64,000 nt of DNA from Gnetum montanum (GCA_015680685.1 MNCI01006151.1:1179566-1243565), one strand, 5' to 3'. Shown: positions 25,336-38,513, numbered from the stretch's first letter. Program-made: numbers and translations. The notes: a model not told the origin generated them from the sequence alone.

Positions 25336-27180
25336 TGTAGCGATCAAAAATTTTGGTGGTTGGAACACTGAGAGGTTATTGGGCGAATAGTTTAACCCTG
25401 AATCCATGCAAGGGCCATGATAGATAAAACAGAAGCGCGGTGCCCTAAACGGTCTGGTCAATCAGATAGGGACTTAATAGGTGTAACTTAACCTTACGTG
25501 AACTTTATTTTAAATGTGAAATACGTGAGGTAAAACTGATAATCAATAAATGCAGAAATGTAGGAAATAATGCCAAATAGTGATAATAGTAAAGAGATAA
25601 CAGAATAAACTCGGGTAAGAAAATGCACCGCCCCAAGGTCATGGGTTTGATTCTTTGCCTTGTTTAAAAAATGTATAACAAGTTATACAATGCTGGAAGT
25701 ACATAGAGAGTTCAAGAGTAACTAGAATGCTCAAAATGTGCCAACTATGCTCTTGAATGTGAACTGAAAAGCCAACTTCGCAAAAATTCCAACTCTTTGG
25801 ATAAGAAATGCCAACTAGAAAAGCTAACCAATGCAAAATGCCAACAAGCCAACTACTCGCCAATTCTTTTAGAAAAAAAAAGCCAACCCTTTAAGCATTG
25901 TTTGTCGAGGTATTTAAGGGGCCAGGAGTAGGTGAGAAATGAGGCCTAGATGCCATGTGTCTTGGACCCCATGAGATGCTAACATGCCCATACTGCATAG
26001 ATGTGCAACATCATTCGTGAACTTGCTACACTATAACCATGTTGTCAAAACTGCACATGCTAGAATCCAATGTGCTAACAATGGAAGCAGAAATGAAGTC
26101 TCCCCCCTAGGACTACATCTTCCCTATCCTTATGAACAGGTTCACGTGTAGTGAAAAATTTTGGGGGATGGACTAAGGGGTATGCCAAAGTGAAACAAAG
26201 TTGTTGATCACAGTGAGCTTAGTTATTGTTGACAAGTTGTAGTGCTAGCTATAAATGTCCTAATGCCTCTGTCAAATTTGCACCACTTACGTGGTCTAGC
26301 ACATTAATGTAGCATAGCTACTTGCCACATTGTGCTATGCTATGTAGCATAGCACATTGATGTAGCATAGCTACTTGCTACGCTATGCTATGCTATGTAG
26401 CATAGAACAGCGTAGCCACTGGTTTGAACAAGAAATTTGTGTTGGAGTCAACAACATTTGTTGGAAGCCTTAACGCACACCAGGTTAACCTTTGGAGCAT
26501 TTTATTGATTTGCATATTTGCTATGCTATGCTATGCTATGTAGTGTAGCATAGCATAGTAGCCAATGTGACATGCATTTCTATCGACATTGTAGGATTTT
26601 ATGAGAAAACTTTGTTTGTGGTTCAAGGGCTAATTGAGACATTGTAGTTTTGGAAGGCATAATGCTGTTAGATGTAATTCTTTTGTCAAAAATGCTTGGC
26701 AGAGGAGTCTTTGCATGTTTTAAACTTACTACATTATGCTACGCTATATAGCATAGCATAGTATAGCACCCTATGTTGGCCAAATTCTAACTTTTCCTTG
26801 CATGAACATCTTGCCAAAACTTGTATTTGGATACTTGATTGATTTTTCAAAGGCTTGCTACATTGCATAGCGTAGTGTAGTGTAGCAGACTTCTCCACTA
26901 GAAAAATTGCCGAACTGTTTTGTCCATCTTGAACATCATCAACAACTCCTAGCATAGTTTCTAAATAGACTGTCAGTGGGGTGAATTGTCTAGGTGGGCA
27001 GGCTAGAGAGTCCATCCGGCTTATCAGCTCTAGAGGTAGAAAACTTGCTAGACTAGATAGTCTAATCTTAGTGCCTACATTTTCCTACCAAACTATCATG
27101 ATGCTAAACTTGTGGAAGTCCTTGCAAAAATTCCAAGACCCTGGTGAAGCAAGAGGATCTCAAAATGTTATGGTTTTTCA
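25336..27180 (-). mobile_element. E8 3' LTR (Tat, 1845 bp)
   Basis: On the reverse strand it starts TGAAAAACCATAAC after a polypurine tract and ends near GATCGCTACA at 25336. It contains a palindrome-rich region at about 26280-26900 built on TAGCATAGC and its complement, including a perfect 9-2-9 palindrome near 26383-26405. A weak TATA-like box, TTAAATA on the reverse strand, lies near 25911. The start is well supported; the end is inferred from similarity to the end of the E10 LTR and the loss of E7 gag. Confidence 0.75.
26280..26900. repeat. TAGCATAGC palindrome repeats in the E8 LTR
   Basis: Clusters of GCTATGCTA and TAGCATAGC at about 26280-26410, 26515-26560, 26735-26765 and 26860-26885. 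Pairs form long perfect hairpins, for example GCTATGCTA-TG-TAGCATAGC. The same motif recurs in intron 1 of the E8 antisense gene (about 52080-52500) and near 54570-54605. Confidence 0.8.
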
Positions 27181-29109
27181 CTAGCCCCTCTTTGTCGACA
27201 TCTGGAGGATGGGCTTGAGAGGTGCCAACAAAGAATAAAAAACACCATGAAAGATAATACGCTAACATTTCTCTTTAGTAATTGTCTAGATGTCATTTAG
27301 CTATGCTTCAGAGTGCTAGGATTGTCATGTAGGGAAAGGGGAAAGGGTGGATCTATTAGGACAATTTCAAGAAGGGAACGATGTAGCATAGTATGGTCCC
27401 TCATTGGAGTGCTTGTGAGGGAGTCGATATGCATGGGAATCTTTCTTTTGTAGGCTTTTGACCTCTTGTTAGAATTCTTAGAGATGCTCATTGCAAAATA
27501 GCTAATGTGCCATTTGTTTTTGAGATTTTGCTCTTCTATGCTTCTCTTTTGCTATTTTGCCAAGTTCATTTGCAAACAACCTTGTTGTAGGATAGGTGTT
27601 TCCTCCCAAGGATGAGTTATGTTACATCCACATGGGGCTTTGACTTGCCTACAGATACTTTCCATTCCATAAGTCGTGTTACGCGTGTCATGGACTTTGT
27701 GGTTGAGCATATGGGAGGGCTTTACACGCATTAGGAAAATTCATAAAAAGAGGTGTGAGAGGGAGAATTGCAGATGTAAGAAATGAGGTAAAGGAGGTTA
27801 AGGGGGAGGATAGGATGTGCACTCCCAAGTAGCTAAGCTAGTCAGGATGACTACTTTGGAATGATGTAGTGTCCTGCCACCTTGGCGAAATGCACCTTTG
27901 ACTGATGCCAAGCCGGCACATACCCTGCAAACACAACAAAGAGCAAACCAGAAGAAACAACCATCAAGAAAAAAAAGGCAAAGGTCTTGCTAGCTTTGAA
28001 TGCTACTGGAGAAGTGAATGTTGTTGCTGAGGCATGCGATGTCCAAACTAGAAAGGACAATAGTGATTCTGGTAGCATCAGTGTGGAGGGGTTGGCATCG
28101 AGGTAACTAGGAATTATGGTGATGCGAGTGCTCAGGAGTCCTTGCCCAAGGCAAACATTATGTAGTTCAGTTGTAAGCTAAGATGTCCAATAGTTGAACT
28201 TCTTTTGGGCCCAGGTGATGGTAGGGGTTGGAGGGTAGCAACTTTGTGGCTTAGCCACAATAGTGTTGGGACTCCAATACTAGGTGTTGATAATGGAAGC
28301 TACTGCTAGGGTGATGGGCTATGGTGGCGGTAGCACTAGAAGGTTAGAAAGATGTCATAAGACATCTCTATAGGATCAACAAGATTCCAAGGGTAGTGGC
28401 ATTGCATATATTCTAAGAGTGTTTTCTTGGCATCGTGAACTACATTCTGGAACTGCAACGTCCCACCCCATGTCAGCACTATGCACACTTGCCTGCTTGA
28501 ATAGTCATGGATGCATGCTGAGGACATTGTGCCACAAACCTAGTTTAAGGTCCTAGTATACCATCTGATGTGCTGGTTTAAGGTCCCAGTAGACTGGAGT
28601 GTGCTATTTTAAGGTCCTAGTAGACCGCTGTGCTAGTTTATCATCATAGCGGATGGTTGCTATGATAGTTTAAGGTCCTAGAAGACTGTTGTGCTAGTTT
28701 AAGCTCCCAGTAGATCCTTATGCTAGTTAATCATCATAGTAGATGGCAGATAGGCTAGTTTAAGATTGTAACAAACTGTATGTGCTAGTTTATCATCGTA
28801 GCGGATGTTCTTTGCTAGTTTTATGTCATGGCAGATGGTCTGTGCTAGTTTATAGTCATAGCAGACTATCTGTGTGCTATTTTATAGTCATAGCGGACTA
28901 CTTGTGTGTCCGTTTATAGTCATAGTGAACTATCGTTGTCCTATTTTATAGTCATAGCGGACTATCTGTGTGCCAATTTATAGTAATAGTGGACTATCAT
29001 TGTGCTAGTTTATAGTCATAGCAAACTATCTTTGCCAATTTTATGTCATAGCGGATGATCTTTGTCAGTTTTAGGTCGTAGTGGATGATTTACTTACCTT
29101 TTTCACACA
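27181..29109 (-). other. E8 3' untranslated region with polypurine tract
   Basis: Reverse strand from the pol stop to the LTR. The polypurine tract GTCGACAAAGAGGGGCTAG is at 27181-27199. The part from about 28540 to 29095 is a tandem array with roughly 34-bp units around TTTATAGTCATAGCGGACTA. In 27200-28530 I see no gene; short open frames there have no recognisable product. Confidence 0.75.
28540..29095. repeat. TTTATAGTC array after E8 pol
   Basis: About 15 imperfect units on the pattern gctagTTTATAGTCATAGCGGACTATctgt, spacing about 34 bp in the best-preserved half (28800-29060). The same core follows pol in E1, E9 and E10. Confidence 0.8.
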
Positions 29110-31783
29110 TCAGATATAGTACGACTGGAGATACAAGTGATTCATAGGATTCGTGAACTCTTTACCATCCATGTCTGCCAATTTGAAGGCCCCATTCCCA
29201 TAGGCTTTTGTGACCATGAATGGACCTTCCTAGTTTGCTGAGAACTTGTTCACATGTTCACAGATAGCCTTAAGAATGAGGTCCCCATTTTTTATTGTCC
29301 ATTGATGTGGGTTTGCATGATGCTTCTATTGTTGCCTATCCTGATATCGCTCGATGTGGTCAAGTGTTTGTGCAGACTCCTGCTTTATGGAGTCAAGGTC
29401 AATGATCCTTGACTCATTGTTCTGGGCTTCATTCACGATGTTTGACAAGATCGTTCGAAGTGATAGTACCTACAACGCAAGAGGAAATACCTCTTTAGAT
29501 CCCTAAACAAGGCTATAATAAGTTTTACCTATTTTCGTTCTACATGTCATTCTATAAGCGCATAGCACATAGAGGATTTGCTCGTGCCATCACCTCTTGC
29601 TGTTGCTAAGCATCTTTTTTAGCAAGTTGATGATGGCTTTGTTTATAGCTTCTACTTATCTATTTGCCTATGGGTAGTATGGCGAGGAAAATGATTGCTT
29701 AATGCCAAGGTTGCTGCAAAATTTTTTGGTTTTTGCACTTCTAAACTGTGGCCCATTGTCTATCACAATAGTCATAGGAAGCCCAAACCTTGTCACTATG
29801 TTATCCAATATAAAGTGGAAAACCTGTTGAGATGTAATCTTCCTAAGGGGGATAGTCTCTATCCACTTTGTAAAGTACTCAGTGGTGGTGATGATGAAGC
29901 TATGCCCTACGAAAGACTTAGGTGTGATAGGTCCTATGATGTCTAATCCCCATCGTTGGAATGACCATGTGATCTATGTATGATGCAACTCATTAGGTGA
30001 AATTTGTATCATATTTGCATATCATTGGCATGTGTCACAAGTCTTAACTTTGACAAGGCAATCTCATTCCATGTGAGGCTAGTAATACCCTAGGCATATG
30101 ATTTTTGCTACCATGGCTCTAGGGGCTATGTGTCCTCCACATAATCCTTCATGGACTTCATTAATGATCTTCTGCGCTTGTTCCTCATTTATGCATGCTA
30201 GCAATATCCCATCAAAGGAGCGTTTGCACAAGGCATTATCTCCCATAAGTACATATTGCCAAGCACACTTGCGGATCGCATCCCTTTGGGTAGATGTCAA
30301 TCTGTGTGGGGGTTTGCCATGTTGTAGATAGGCTTTAATGTTGGCACACCACTCTTGGGTATTGTAGCACTTATAGAGGTGATGTGTACTGCTTGAGTGA
30401 TAGGCTCTGTACACTCAGTTATCAAAGAAGGCAAAGTTATGAACAGGTGTGGTGGCACATGTAATGCTAGGGTGGCCAAGGTATCTGCAACGGTGTTCTC
30501 ATTGCATGGAACGTGTTGAACATCTATTGTGGAAAACTGTTTAAGAAAATTTTTGGCTAGGTCACAATAGGGTTGCAGATGAGTAGCTTTGTAGGCATAG
30601 ACCTCAATGATTTGATTGACAAGAAGTTTTGAATCACCGGAAATTGCTAGGTGTTGAATTTTTAATGCTCGGGCTACTAAGAGGCCCCTAAGGAGTCCTT
30701 CGTACTTTGCAATATTTTTCGTACAAAGGAACATAAAATGATAAGAAAATGGTGAATGTCCCTATAGGGGAACATAATGACGGTAGCTACACTACCACCT
30801 CACATAGTCAAGGCACCGTCAAAATGCAAAGTAGCCTCTAAATGCAATGGAATAGAGTTGACGGTGTTAATGTGCTCATCAATGAATTCAGGTTCTATGG
30901 TTGCCCGATCATTGATCAGTGAGGTTGTGAGTTGCATAGCTGTGGCTTACCCTTTCATCAACGATTGGGTCACATAATGTAAATCAAATTATGTAGTTAT
31001 AGCTTTCCACCTGGCTATTCTGCTGCTTTCATATAGATTGTTCGTGATAGCCTAGAGTACATTGCTTTTGCATATAATGTTGACTTTGCTATGCAATAGA
31101 TAATGCATCCACTTTTTCAATGCAAAAACTAGGGCAAGGAAATTTATTTCCACCTCATTGTACTTCACCTCGTATGCTATCAATGCATGACTCAAGTAAT
31201 AAATTGGAATCTCAGAGCCATCATCTCTTCTCTGACATAACAGTGCCATGATAGACGTGTCTGAGGTGGCAAGGTAGATGTAGAAAGACTTATCGCTCTG
31301 TGGTGGGTAAATAGTTGGAAGGTGTAAAATCTCTTTCTTTAGGTCATCGAAGGCTTGTTGGCATTGTGTTGTCCATTTGAAGTTAACCCATTTCTTTAGT
31401 AAATGTTGCATCAGGTGTAACTTGTCAGTCAACTTTGCTATAAACCTTCTAATGAAATGTACCCTGCCTTGCAACCTATGCAATTCTTTAAGGTTGGTAG
31501 GGGGTGCTAGATTAATGATGGCCTTAACTTTGTTAGGATCCACTCGTATTTTAGCCTTTGATACTACAAACCCTAGCATGCGTCTGGTTCTTACCTCGAA
31601 GACACAATTTTTTGTATTGAGGCATAACTCATGCATCTAGCAGCATTTCAGGATTACACCTAAATTGTTGGGATGATCAGTAGCCTCTTTAGATTTGACC
31701 ACTATGTCATCCACATAGTCGTTTAGTGTTTCTAGGATGTAGTCACTAAATATGTATGTCATGACTCTTTGGTAGGTTGCTCC
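29110..31783 (-). pseudogene. E8: Tat pol, 3' part (RT to INT)
   Basis: Reverse-strand pol downstream of the E9 insertion. RT tail about 31783-31500 with YVDD at 31717-31706; RNase H about 31400-31050 (KSFYIYLATSDTSI, IYYLSHALIAYE); aRNH about 30790-30430 (NIAKYEGLLRGLLVA, GDSKLLVNQ); INT about 30390-29300 with the H2C2 finger (HEGLCGGHIAP) and core; C-terminal region ending NHLYLQSYYI and stop 29112-29110. Relatively long open stretches remain (194, 145 and 111 codons) between stops and frameshifts. The N-terminal part is at 50184-50995, beyond E9. Confidence 0.9.
31779..31783 (+). other. E9 target-site duplication, left copy
   Basis: GCTCC immediately left of the E9 LTR. The right copy, GCTCT (50184-50188), differs by one C/T. 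Ty3/gypsy integrases make 5-bp duplications. Joining across the element restores E8 RT in the order seen uninterrupted in E10 near 61350-61390. Confidence 0.88.
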
Positions 31784-33115
31784 TGAAATACCACAAAATT
31801 TTGAGCTTAGTACTTCTCCAACAAGAATCGAGCTAAGTCATGATGCCCCTAGCATGACTGAAGCTTGAGGACCCCACAGACAGCTTCAAGCCAAGTTGAA
31901 CTCAATAAGAAATGGTTCTCTGGGATCCACAGAGGATTTCGATGACATCAAGTGTCAAACCTGATAGGTTTTGAACTCAAAAAACCTGGTTTTCACTGAG
32001 TATGCAGCAAGTATCCAACGTATACACCCAGCGTGCAAGTTTATAGCATGTATGCACAGCGTGCATCCCTAGCGTATATGCCAACTGTATACACCCAACG
32101 TGCACACCCAGCGTGTACGACCAGCATATACGCCCAGTGTGTACAGTGTGTACGCCCAGTGTGTAGCACAACGTATACCAATCAAAGCTCTCTAGAACCG
32201 TGTCCGATCAAGTCCAACTGAGCTGAACATCCATAGGCAGCATTTTCATGACATCCAAATTCAAATCCAAGGGCCGAATTTGATGCTTCCTGTTGTAGTA
32301 GTAGTTTGTAAAAATAACTTCTTTTTTTAGTTAAGTCTGTATGCCGAGTTCACACGCCCAACGTGTACATGCTGGCATACAATAGTATATGCTGGCGTGT
32401 CGCATGATGTACACTTGTAAAATTTCATTCTTTCGCACTTGGTCAATGTGCCACATGTCACCCGACTTGAGAGTCCAGCATTCCATAGCCAATCATTCCC
32501 TCTCAGATCCGAGTCTAACGTCTAAACTTGTATAAAAACCCCAATTTTTGACCAGATCCGGGTTCGAAAAATTGAAAAGATCAGAGCAAAAATCTAGGGC
32601 AATCCACACAAAGAGAACATTCAAAGACATTAATCCTATATGCTGGACTTCCAGGCTGCACACTGAGCATATAGCCTTTACACTGTGCTTGCACCCAAAT
32701 CCAGCAAACAATCATCCCCCTGCATTCACTGGAGCCTTTTGTCCACCTTGTGTTAGATTCACAACTATGTTAGACTGGTGCATTGTAACTTTTCATTTTG
32801 CAATAATATTGCCACACTTCTTTTGCTAAGATTTTTTATAGTTTTTTGTTCATTATTGCATACTTATTGTTTACATTCCTATACATTTATGCTCCATTTT
32901 ACATTAGTTATGCCATTTACGTATAACCCGGCGTACAATATATCGGTGTACGTTCGGGGAAATCCTTGTCTGATCCGCATGCGGACCACTCAAGGTACTC
33001 TGCCTTCATTAATCCTAGCTTGCCCTCAAGCGAAGGTAGGGTTTTCTATGCTTGTCCGGGGATCTCCTGGTTTCTGTTTCATTCCAGTTGGAGACTGACG
33101 ATTTCAGATAGTACA
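31784..33115 (+). mobile_element. E9 5' LTR (Tat, 1332 bp)
   Basis: Starts TGAAATACC, ends GATAGTACA. A TATA box TATAAAAA lies at 32530-32537. The region 32005-32175 holds CGTATACGCC-type repeats. By eye it differs from the 3' LTR (48819-50183) at roughly one base in ten, mostly transitions, plus small indels, so the insertion is old. No primer-binding site is recognised in the bases that follow. Confidence 0.92.
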
Positions 33116-33830
33116 GAAAATGATGCTAGATGGAGGGCCTGAAATTGTTTAAACTTTCTGAACTTCCTGGATCTGTACCCTATTCTATAGAATTCCCAGC
33201 ATGTACACGTTGCTCAATTTATGCTGTATGCTGTAGATTCTGTCTACACACTACTCAGCTCACTTGCATGTTGTATGCTGTAGACCCTGTCTACATGCTA
33301 TATGCTGTAGACCCTGTCTACATGCTGCTCGGATCATCAGCACGTTGTACGCTATAGATCCTATCTACACACTGCTCAGCTCACCTGCACATGCTACTCA
33401 ACTCACCTGCACACTATATGTTGTAGACCCTGTCTACACGTTGCTCAGCTCACCTACACGCTGTATGCTATAGACCCTATCTACATGCTGCTCAGCTCAC
33501 CTGCACGCTGTACGTTATAGACCCTATCTACACGCTGCTCAGCTCACCTGCATGCTGTACGCTATAGATCCTGTCTACACGTTACTCAACTCACCTGCAC
33601 GCTGTACGCTGTAGACCCTATCTACACGCTTCTCAGCTCACTTGCACGTTGTACGTTGTCTCTGTACACTGGTTGTTGAAGCCTATACACTGAGATCTAG
33701 TCTATACGCTGTACACTGCAAACTTAAGTGCAAGCTGATAAACACATCCATTTCACACTGAGTAAAATCCTCCTTTGTATTCCTTGACATCTTATCCCTT
33801 CCACTATGTTATATTCATAAACGTTTCATC
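33116..33830 (+). other. E9 leader between LTR and gag
   Basis: Non-coding leader dominated by the 47-bp array at 33222-33665. Bases 33116-33150 should hold the primer-binding site but match no tRNA end that I recognise. Confidence 0.7.
33222..33665 (+). repeat. 47-bp tandem repeat in the E9 leader
   Basis: About nine units, some shortened, on the pattern GTAGACCCTGTCTAC-acgctgctcagctcacctgcacgctgtac. The spacing is 47 bp, as between 33424 and 33471. Each unit contains the hairpin GTAGAC-CCT-GTCTAC. Open frames across it are by-products of the repeat. Confidence 0.85.
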
Positions 33831-36800
33831 ATGAACACTATGAACTCCAATGCTTCAACCAAGCCCATCACAGATATCGTAAATCCCATGTCCATTCAAC
33901 AAACCGTAGTACAACCCACGGTGGGACCTTGCCGATCTCTTAGACTACAAGGGAGGAATCCGTCATTTAACATTATAATGCAGGAACAATATAATTTCTT
34001 GTGTGTAAAAATACAAGCTAGCCTAGCAGTGGATCAAAATGAAATGGAAGTTAAGAGACAATACGAACTGTTTCATAGGGGAGGACATGAGTTCATCCCT
34101 TTCCCGCATGACATCATCCCTCTCCCTGATCATTACTCTTAGCTCATCTTAGAGCTCCTCCTAGCAAGGAATCAGCCTCTAGACTAGCCCATGCCAAACT
34201 CCCAAATAGAGGAGGAAGACAATTTCACAGCTTAGTCCAAACATGAGGATTCATATCATACCCTTAGCCCACAAACTTATGCAATCCCGTTGTTTCACCC
34301 ATCCATGGGGGAGACAACATTCCTCCAGCCGTTTAAAATTACTCAAGCACATGTGCCTCAATAAGAGGTATCCATTCTCACCCCCACTCCTCTTGTGGCT
34401 GATGCACAATCCAATAAGCTACCCCTCTCCATTATTCCTCTTGTCACCATGTCACCCTCTCTCTTACAAATGCAACCACAACAACAACCCCTTCAACCCA
34501 ATGTAGGCATCACACTTCCATCTCAGATCCTTGGAATGTCATCTGTGATACCAGCTTCTACGGCTTCTCACTACATACCTTGGATCCAAACTCAGGGAGC
34601 ATGTTTTGTGGCTGCAACTCAATAATTGCAAAGTATTCCCTCATGAACCACAATGGGGCAATGGGCCATGACTGGTGTGCAATCGCATCAACCCCTTCAT
34701 CACAATATGCCTCCTCTCACAATCCCATCTGTGAACATCCCCCGGATACAACAACAATAGATACAACAACAATAGCGATAGCAACAACAACAGCCCTTCC
34801 CTTATGGCATGCCATTAGTGACGCCTGCAACCAACATACCACAAATGCAATTCCCGACTGCTCAACTTTTTGCCTTCCTGCCCACCATGCAATAGTCCAA
34901 CCTTCCCACGTCACAACAACCTGTCGCTTCACCTAGTGCTCAAGACTGGGCGAATGCTAAAATAATGATGCAAGAACTTACTGAGGAGGTAAGACGCCTT
35001 AAAATAGCTAACAGCGAAGAGCTTAAGGTCTTGGACATTTACCAAGATGATCCTATTAGCTCTTTAGTGCTGCCACTAACATTGCCAAAAGGCATCTCTC
35101 TGCCTTAATTGACCAAATACAACGGGGAGGGAGACCCCAACGCCCATCTATTCACGTTTAGATTAGAAAGTTTATTACTTCAGGTGTGGCCGCATGCAAT
35201 CTTACGTGTCTTCGCCATGTCCCTTACGGGGAGAGAACTGGACTGGTACTGGGCTCTACCGTGCAATTCTATATCTTCCATGGAAGACCTTTTACACTAG
35301 TTCGTGACCAAGTTTAAATATAATCTAAAACCTAAAGCTACATTAGACAACCTAATACAGGTGAAATAAGCACCCCTTGAGCTTGTATAGAAATTCATTC
35401 AGAGATGGAGTGCTGCGTCGAATGAACTCCATGAAACAATACCTAAGACTTAGTTGCTCACGATCTTAAAGGAAGCAGTAAATGATTTCATCAAATCTAA
35501 GTTGTACTACCTAAACGCACACACCCTAAACCAAGCCTTTGTCTAGATAAAGAACATAGAGGAGATAACACAAAACAATCATGACCCCGCCTACATAACC
35601 TTTAAAAATCAACATACTGAAAAAGATAAGGAAAAGGCTAAACCAAAAGTGGCAGCATTAGCAGAGACTCAACGACCAGCTGCCCAGCAACAAGGTAAAC
35701 CGCCTACCGCCTCCATCAGCTACACTAAGCCTCCCCCTAATGCTACACCCAGGCCGTCCACATCCCAAGATGCTACACTAGGCCAAGCATGAAATTTTGA
35801 GAGGAGAAACCCCTCTCAGTACAAAAAACTGCCCATGAAACCTTCACAACTGTTCGACCAATTACTGAAGGTTGGGCTGATGAAGCATAATCAGTTGTCC
35901 CCTGCGGTAATTCAGAGACATGATCGATTCTGCCAATTGGTTGACAACTTGGGCTTGGCAACCCCGGACGAACCCCCAGTTCCAAGAGGCTTCAGGGTAG
36001 ATGGGTTCTGTGACTACCATAAATGAAATGGACATGCACGGACTATTGCTTCACTTTGAAACAAGATATTCAATGAATGATCGATGTAGGTGAGATCACA
36101 TTTGATGAGGCTAACCCAATCAAACTGCAAAACCAATCCATGGATATATATAAAGATCCCCTGAATACTAAAGAAGCATCCTAAACAATCAACACTATTT
36201 ATGCACACAATAGTAGTGAAACACCCAGAAAGCCTTTCGTGGTTCATGTTCCCTCCACCCCACAAAAATCGTTACAAACTACATATCCCTCATGCAGTCC
36301 TGCTACCTCACATGAACCTTTTGTCATTCGAGTGCCTCCCATTGTGGCAACAACTCAAGTGCCACCCCAAACTAAACCGTTTTTCATTAGGGTGCCTCCT
36401 ACTGATACAACTGCTGGCATGACACTGTTGAACTGGCTTACCCCCTTTGTGGTCTGGGTGCCACCAATGGTTGCTACGGTAGAGGTAACAATAGTGAGTT
36501 GCCCCGCCGCCCCATTTGTCATTCAAGTCTCGAAACAACCTCGCGTTCCAACTCCACATGCTCCCACGCAACCCACATGAGAATGCCTGGCAAATAGGCT
36601 CATGAGGAAACATTTAGAAAAGGAGCACTCAACAAAGGAACAACGACTGGCACTGGGGCCTTCGAAGCCAATCCCAGTGAGCACAGTGCCTATGACTCCC
36701 ACCAATGATGAACCAAACATGTGTCGCAAAAGGGAAGAACCAAGAGTACAACCCATGTCAACACCACCAGTCACCGAAAGCAACACGAAAGTCACCCCGT

Positions 36801-36899
36801 GCGAGATACGACTATTAGGTCCAATGGATCAAGTGGCTTTGGACAAGAATGCACCCAATGGCAAAGACTTAGCTAACACCTTGATGCAGGTCACCTAGG
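33831..36899 (+). pseudogene. E9 gag, decayed
   Basis: Starts at the ATG at 33831 (MNTMNSNAS); a conserved N-terminal stretch (103 codons) runs to a stop at 34140. A Gln/Pro-rich region follows (about 34450-34880). The retrotransposon gag core is at about 35090-35580 (LTKYNGEGDPNAHLFTFRLE, SLTGRELDWYW, FIQRWSAASNELHE), then a KP-rich stretch, RNPSQYKKLPM, and a zinc-knuckle-like FCDYHK-NGHA at about 36010-36030. A linker repeats the phrase FVIRVPP about four times (36300-36540). Capsid protein packaging element RNA. Numerous stops and frameshifts; read as one fused gag-pro frame originally. Confidence 0.82.
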
Positions 36900-37852
36900 C
36901 CCTCAAATAAAAGAACACATCATTAAGCTTAGATGACCTTGTCTTGACCTCATCAGTTCATCACGAAGCCCTGGTACAAATGTTGACATCGATCCCTGTT
37001 AGCAAGAACCTACCCGCGGATGAGTCCTCTATACATGTAGTCATGTCTAAGCACCAAGAATCCAAACTCAAATCATTAAACTTCCATCTTGAAAATAGTA
37101 AAATAGATGAGAAAATAGGAGACGTCACTCATGAACCCATGTTCATAACCATACAAGTCAATCAGTTCAAGATATATTAGGTACATGTAGACGATGGAGC
37201 GGCCACAAATGTGGTACCTTACCCCATCATCGAGAAGTTGGGCTTGACGGACTTAATCAAGCCAACCACTACAACCTATATGAAATCTTTTAATGGGTCA
37301 TGAGTAGTGGTCAAGGGTACATTGACCTTGGACTTCATAGCAGGGGATCGGTTCCCCACTTTCATTGACTTTGTGATTATCAATGAGATGCCTGGCTTCA
37401 ACTTAATCTTGGGGCAACCCTGGTTAGCCCAATTAAAAGTGGTGTCTTCCCCCATCCATCAGGAAATTCATATACCATATGAAGGGGGTGAGATCATTAT
37501 CCATGGAGATACCGCTACTTCCACCATCTCATCTCACACGGAAGCAAACCCAGGCTCCGAAGTTAAATTCGAAGAGCCCGAACTATGCTATTCACAATGC
37601 GAACCTAAACTCAAAAAACCTGTGATGAACAAAAACAACAACACCAGAAAGGATGACCAGCACATCGAGGGTGATTCCTCAGAAACCACCGAAACAACAT
37701 CCAAAATAGAAGCATTCAAAAGTATCGACTCAAAACTTGCTCCATTAGACGTCTCCTGGTCAGAGTTACCTTTCAATGTAATCAGCGAAGGAGATTCCAA
37801 ATATCGAATTGTCCCTGTTAAACATCATATTACCATGAAAAAAAAAAGATAA
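36900..37852 (+). pseudogene. E9 aspartic protease (end of gag-pro)
   Basis: Retropepsin-like domain that would cleave the polyprotein. The active-site region reads VDDGAATNVVP at about 37190-37222, where relatives have D-S/G-G. The flap and second half follow (GDRFPTFIDFVIINEMPGFN, LILGQPWLAQL to about 37440), and the frame ends in a charged tail closing MKKKR at about 37852. Two stops break the start (near 37180 and 37300), but the last 181 codons are open. The next 250 bases are the border array, after which the antisense gene approaches from the other side. Confidence 0.8.
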
Positions 37853-38110
37853 AAAGGATGCTAAACAATTAGTAAACATTCGAGTCCAAAATGATGTTAA
37901 ACTACATTCACAGTCCGAAATGACAGTAAACTATCACATGTCCGCAATGACATAAAACTAGCCACGGCCAGGAATGGCTGGTTTACTAAGAAACCCACCA
38001 GTATCACTCGAAACTTCTCTTGTTTACGCATGGCCGAAAATGGCCTTAAACTAATGCATGGAGCCTGAAAAGGCCTTAAACGAGACCAACTAGTTATACT
38101 TTTTGAAAAT
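37853..38110. repeat. Cassette-border array between pro and antisense gene of E9
   Basis: Imperfect units such as CCGAAATGACAGTAAACTATC, CCGCAATGACATAAAACTAG and GGCCGAAAATGGCCTTAAACT. The core (ATGACgTAAACTA) is that of the arrays after pol. Unit length is irregular, about 30-35 bp. Confidence 0.7.
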
Positions 38111-38513
38111 TCAAATTTTTTGTTCGAATTTATGCTTACATTGTCATGTTATCAGTTACATTTTTTTCTCTTTATATTTCCCTTTTCACAATTATCCTAC
38201 GATTATAATTACATTCCTGCTTGTATTCCTACTTTGTGCATTTCACTTAAACAACAAAAAAAAATAAAAATTTTACATTGCCGCATCATGTTTAAAAAAG
38301 AAGAGCCAAAAGAACAAAAATATTTCCACTTTAAATCTATGTTTGTCAATGTTCAAACAAACTCAAAATTCAAATAGAAAAATATAGTCATATATAGCTA
38401 GGAAATTACAATAGTTAACTAATTCCATTCATCGGTTCATGTACAAACCAAGGAAAAACATTTAGCCTACGACCCATGTAAAAATATGAGCCATGATAAT
38501 ATCAAAATAAAAA

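Noticed and set aside
26280-26900. TAGCATAGC palindromes as a MITE or DNA transposon
   Set aside because: They are spread within a defined LTR, lack target duplications and recur in intron 1 of the same element.
33116-33150. Primer-binding site of E9
   Set aside because: Bases after the LTR match no tRNA 3' end that I can identify with confidence.
33130-33473. Frames across the E9 leader
   Set aside because: By-product of the 47-bp repeat upstream of the gag ATG; units shift frame with 47-bp periodicity.
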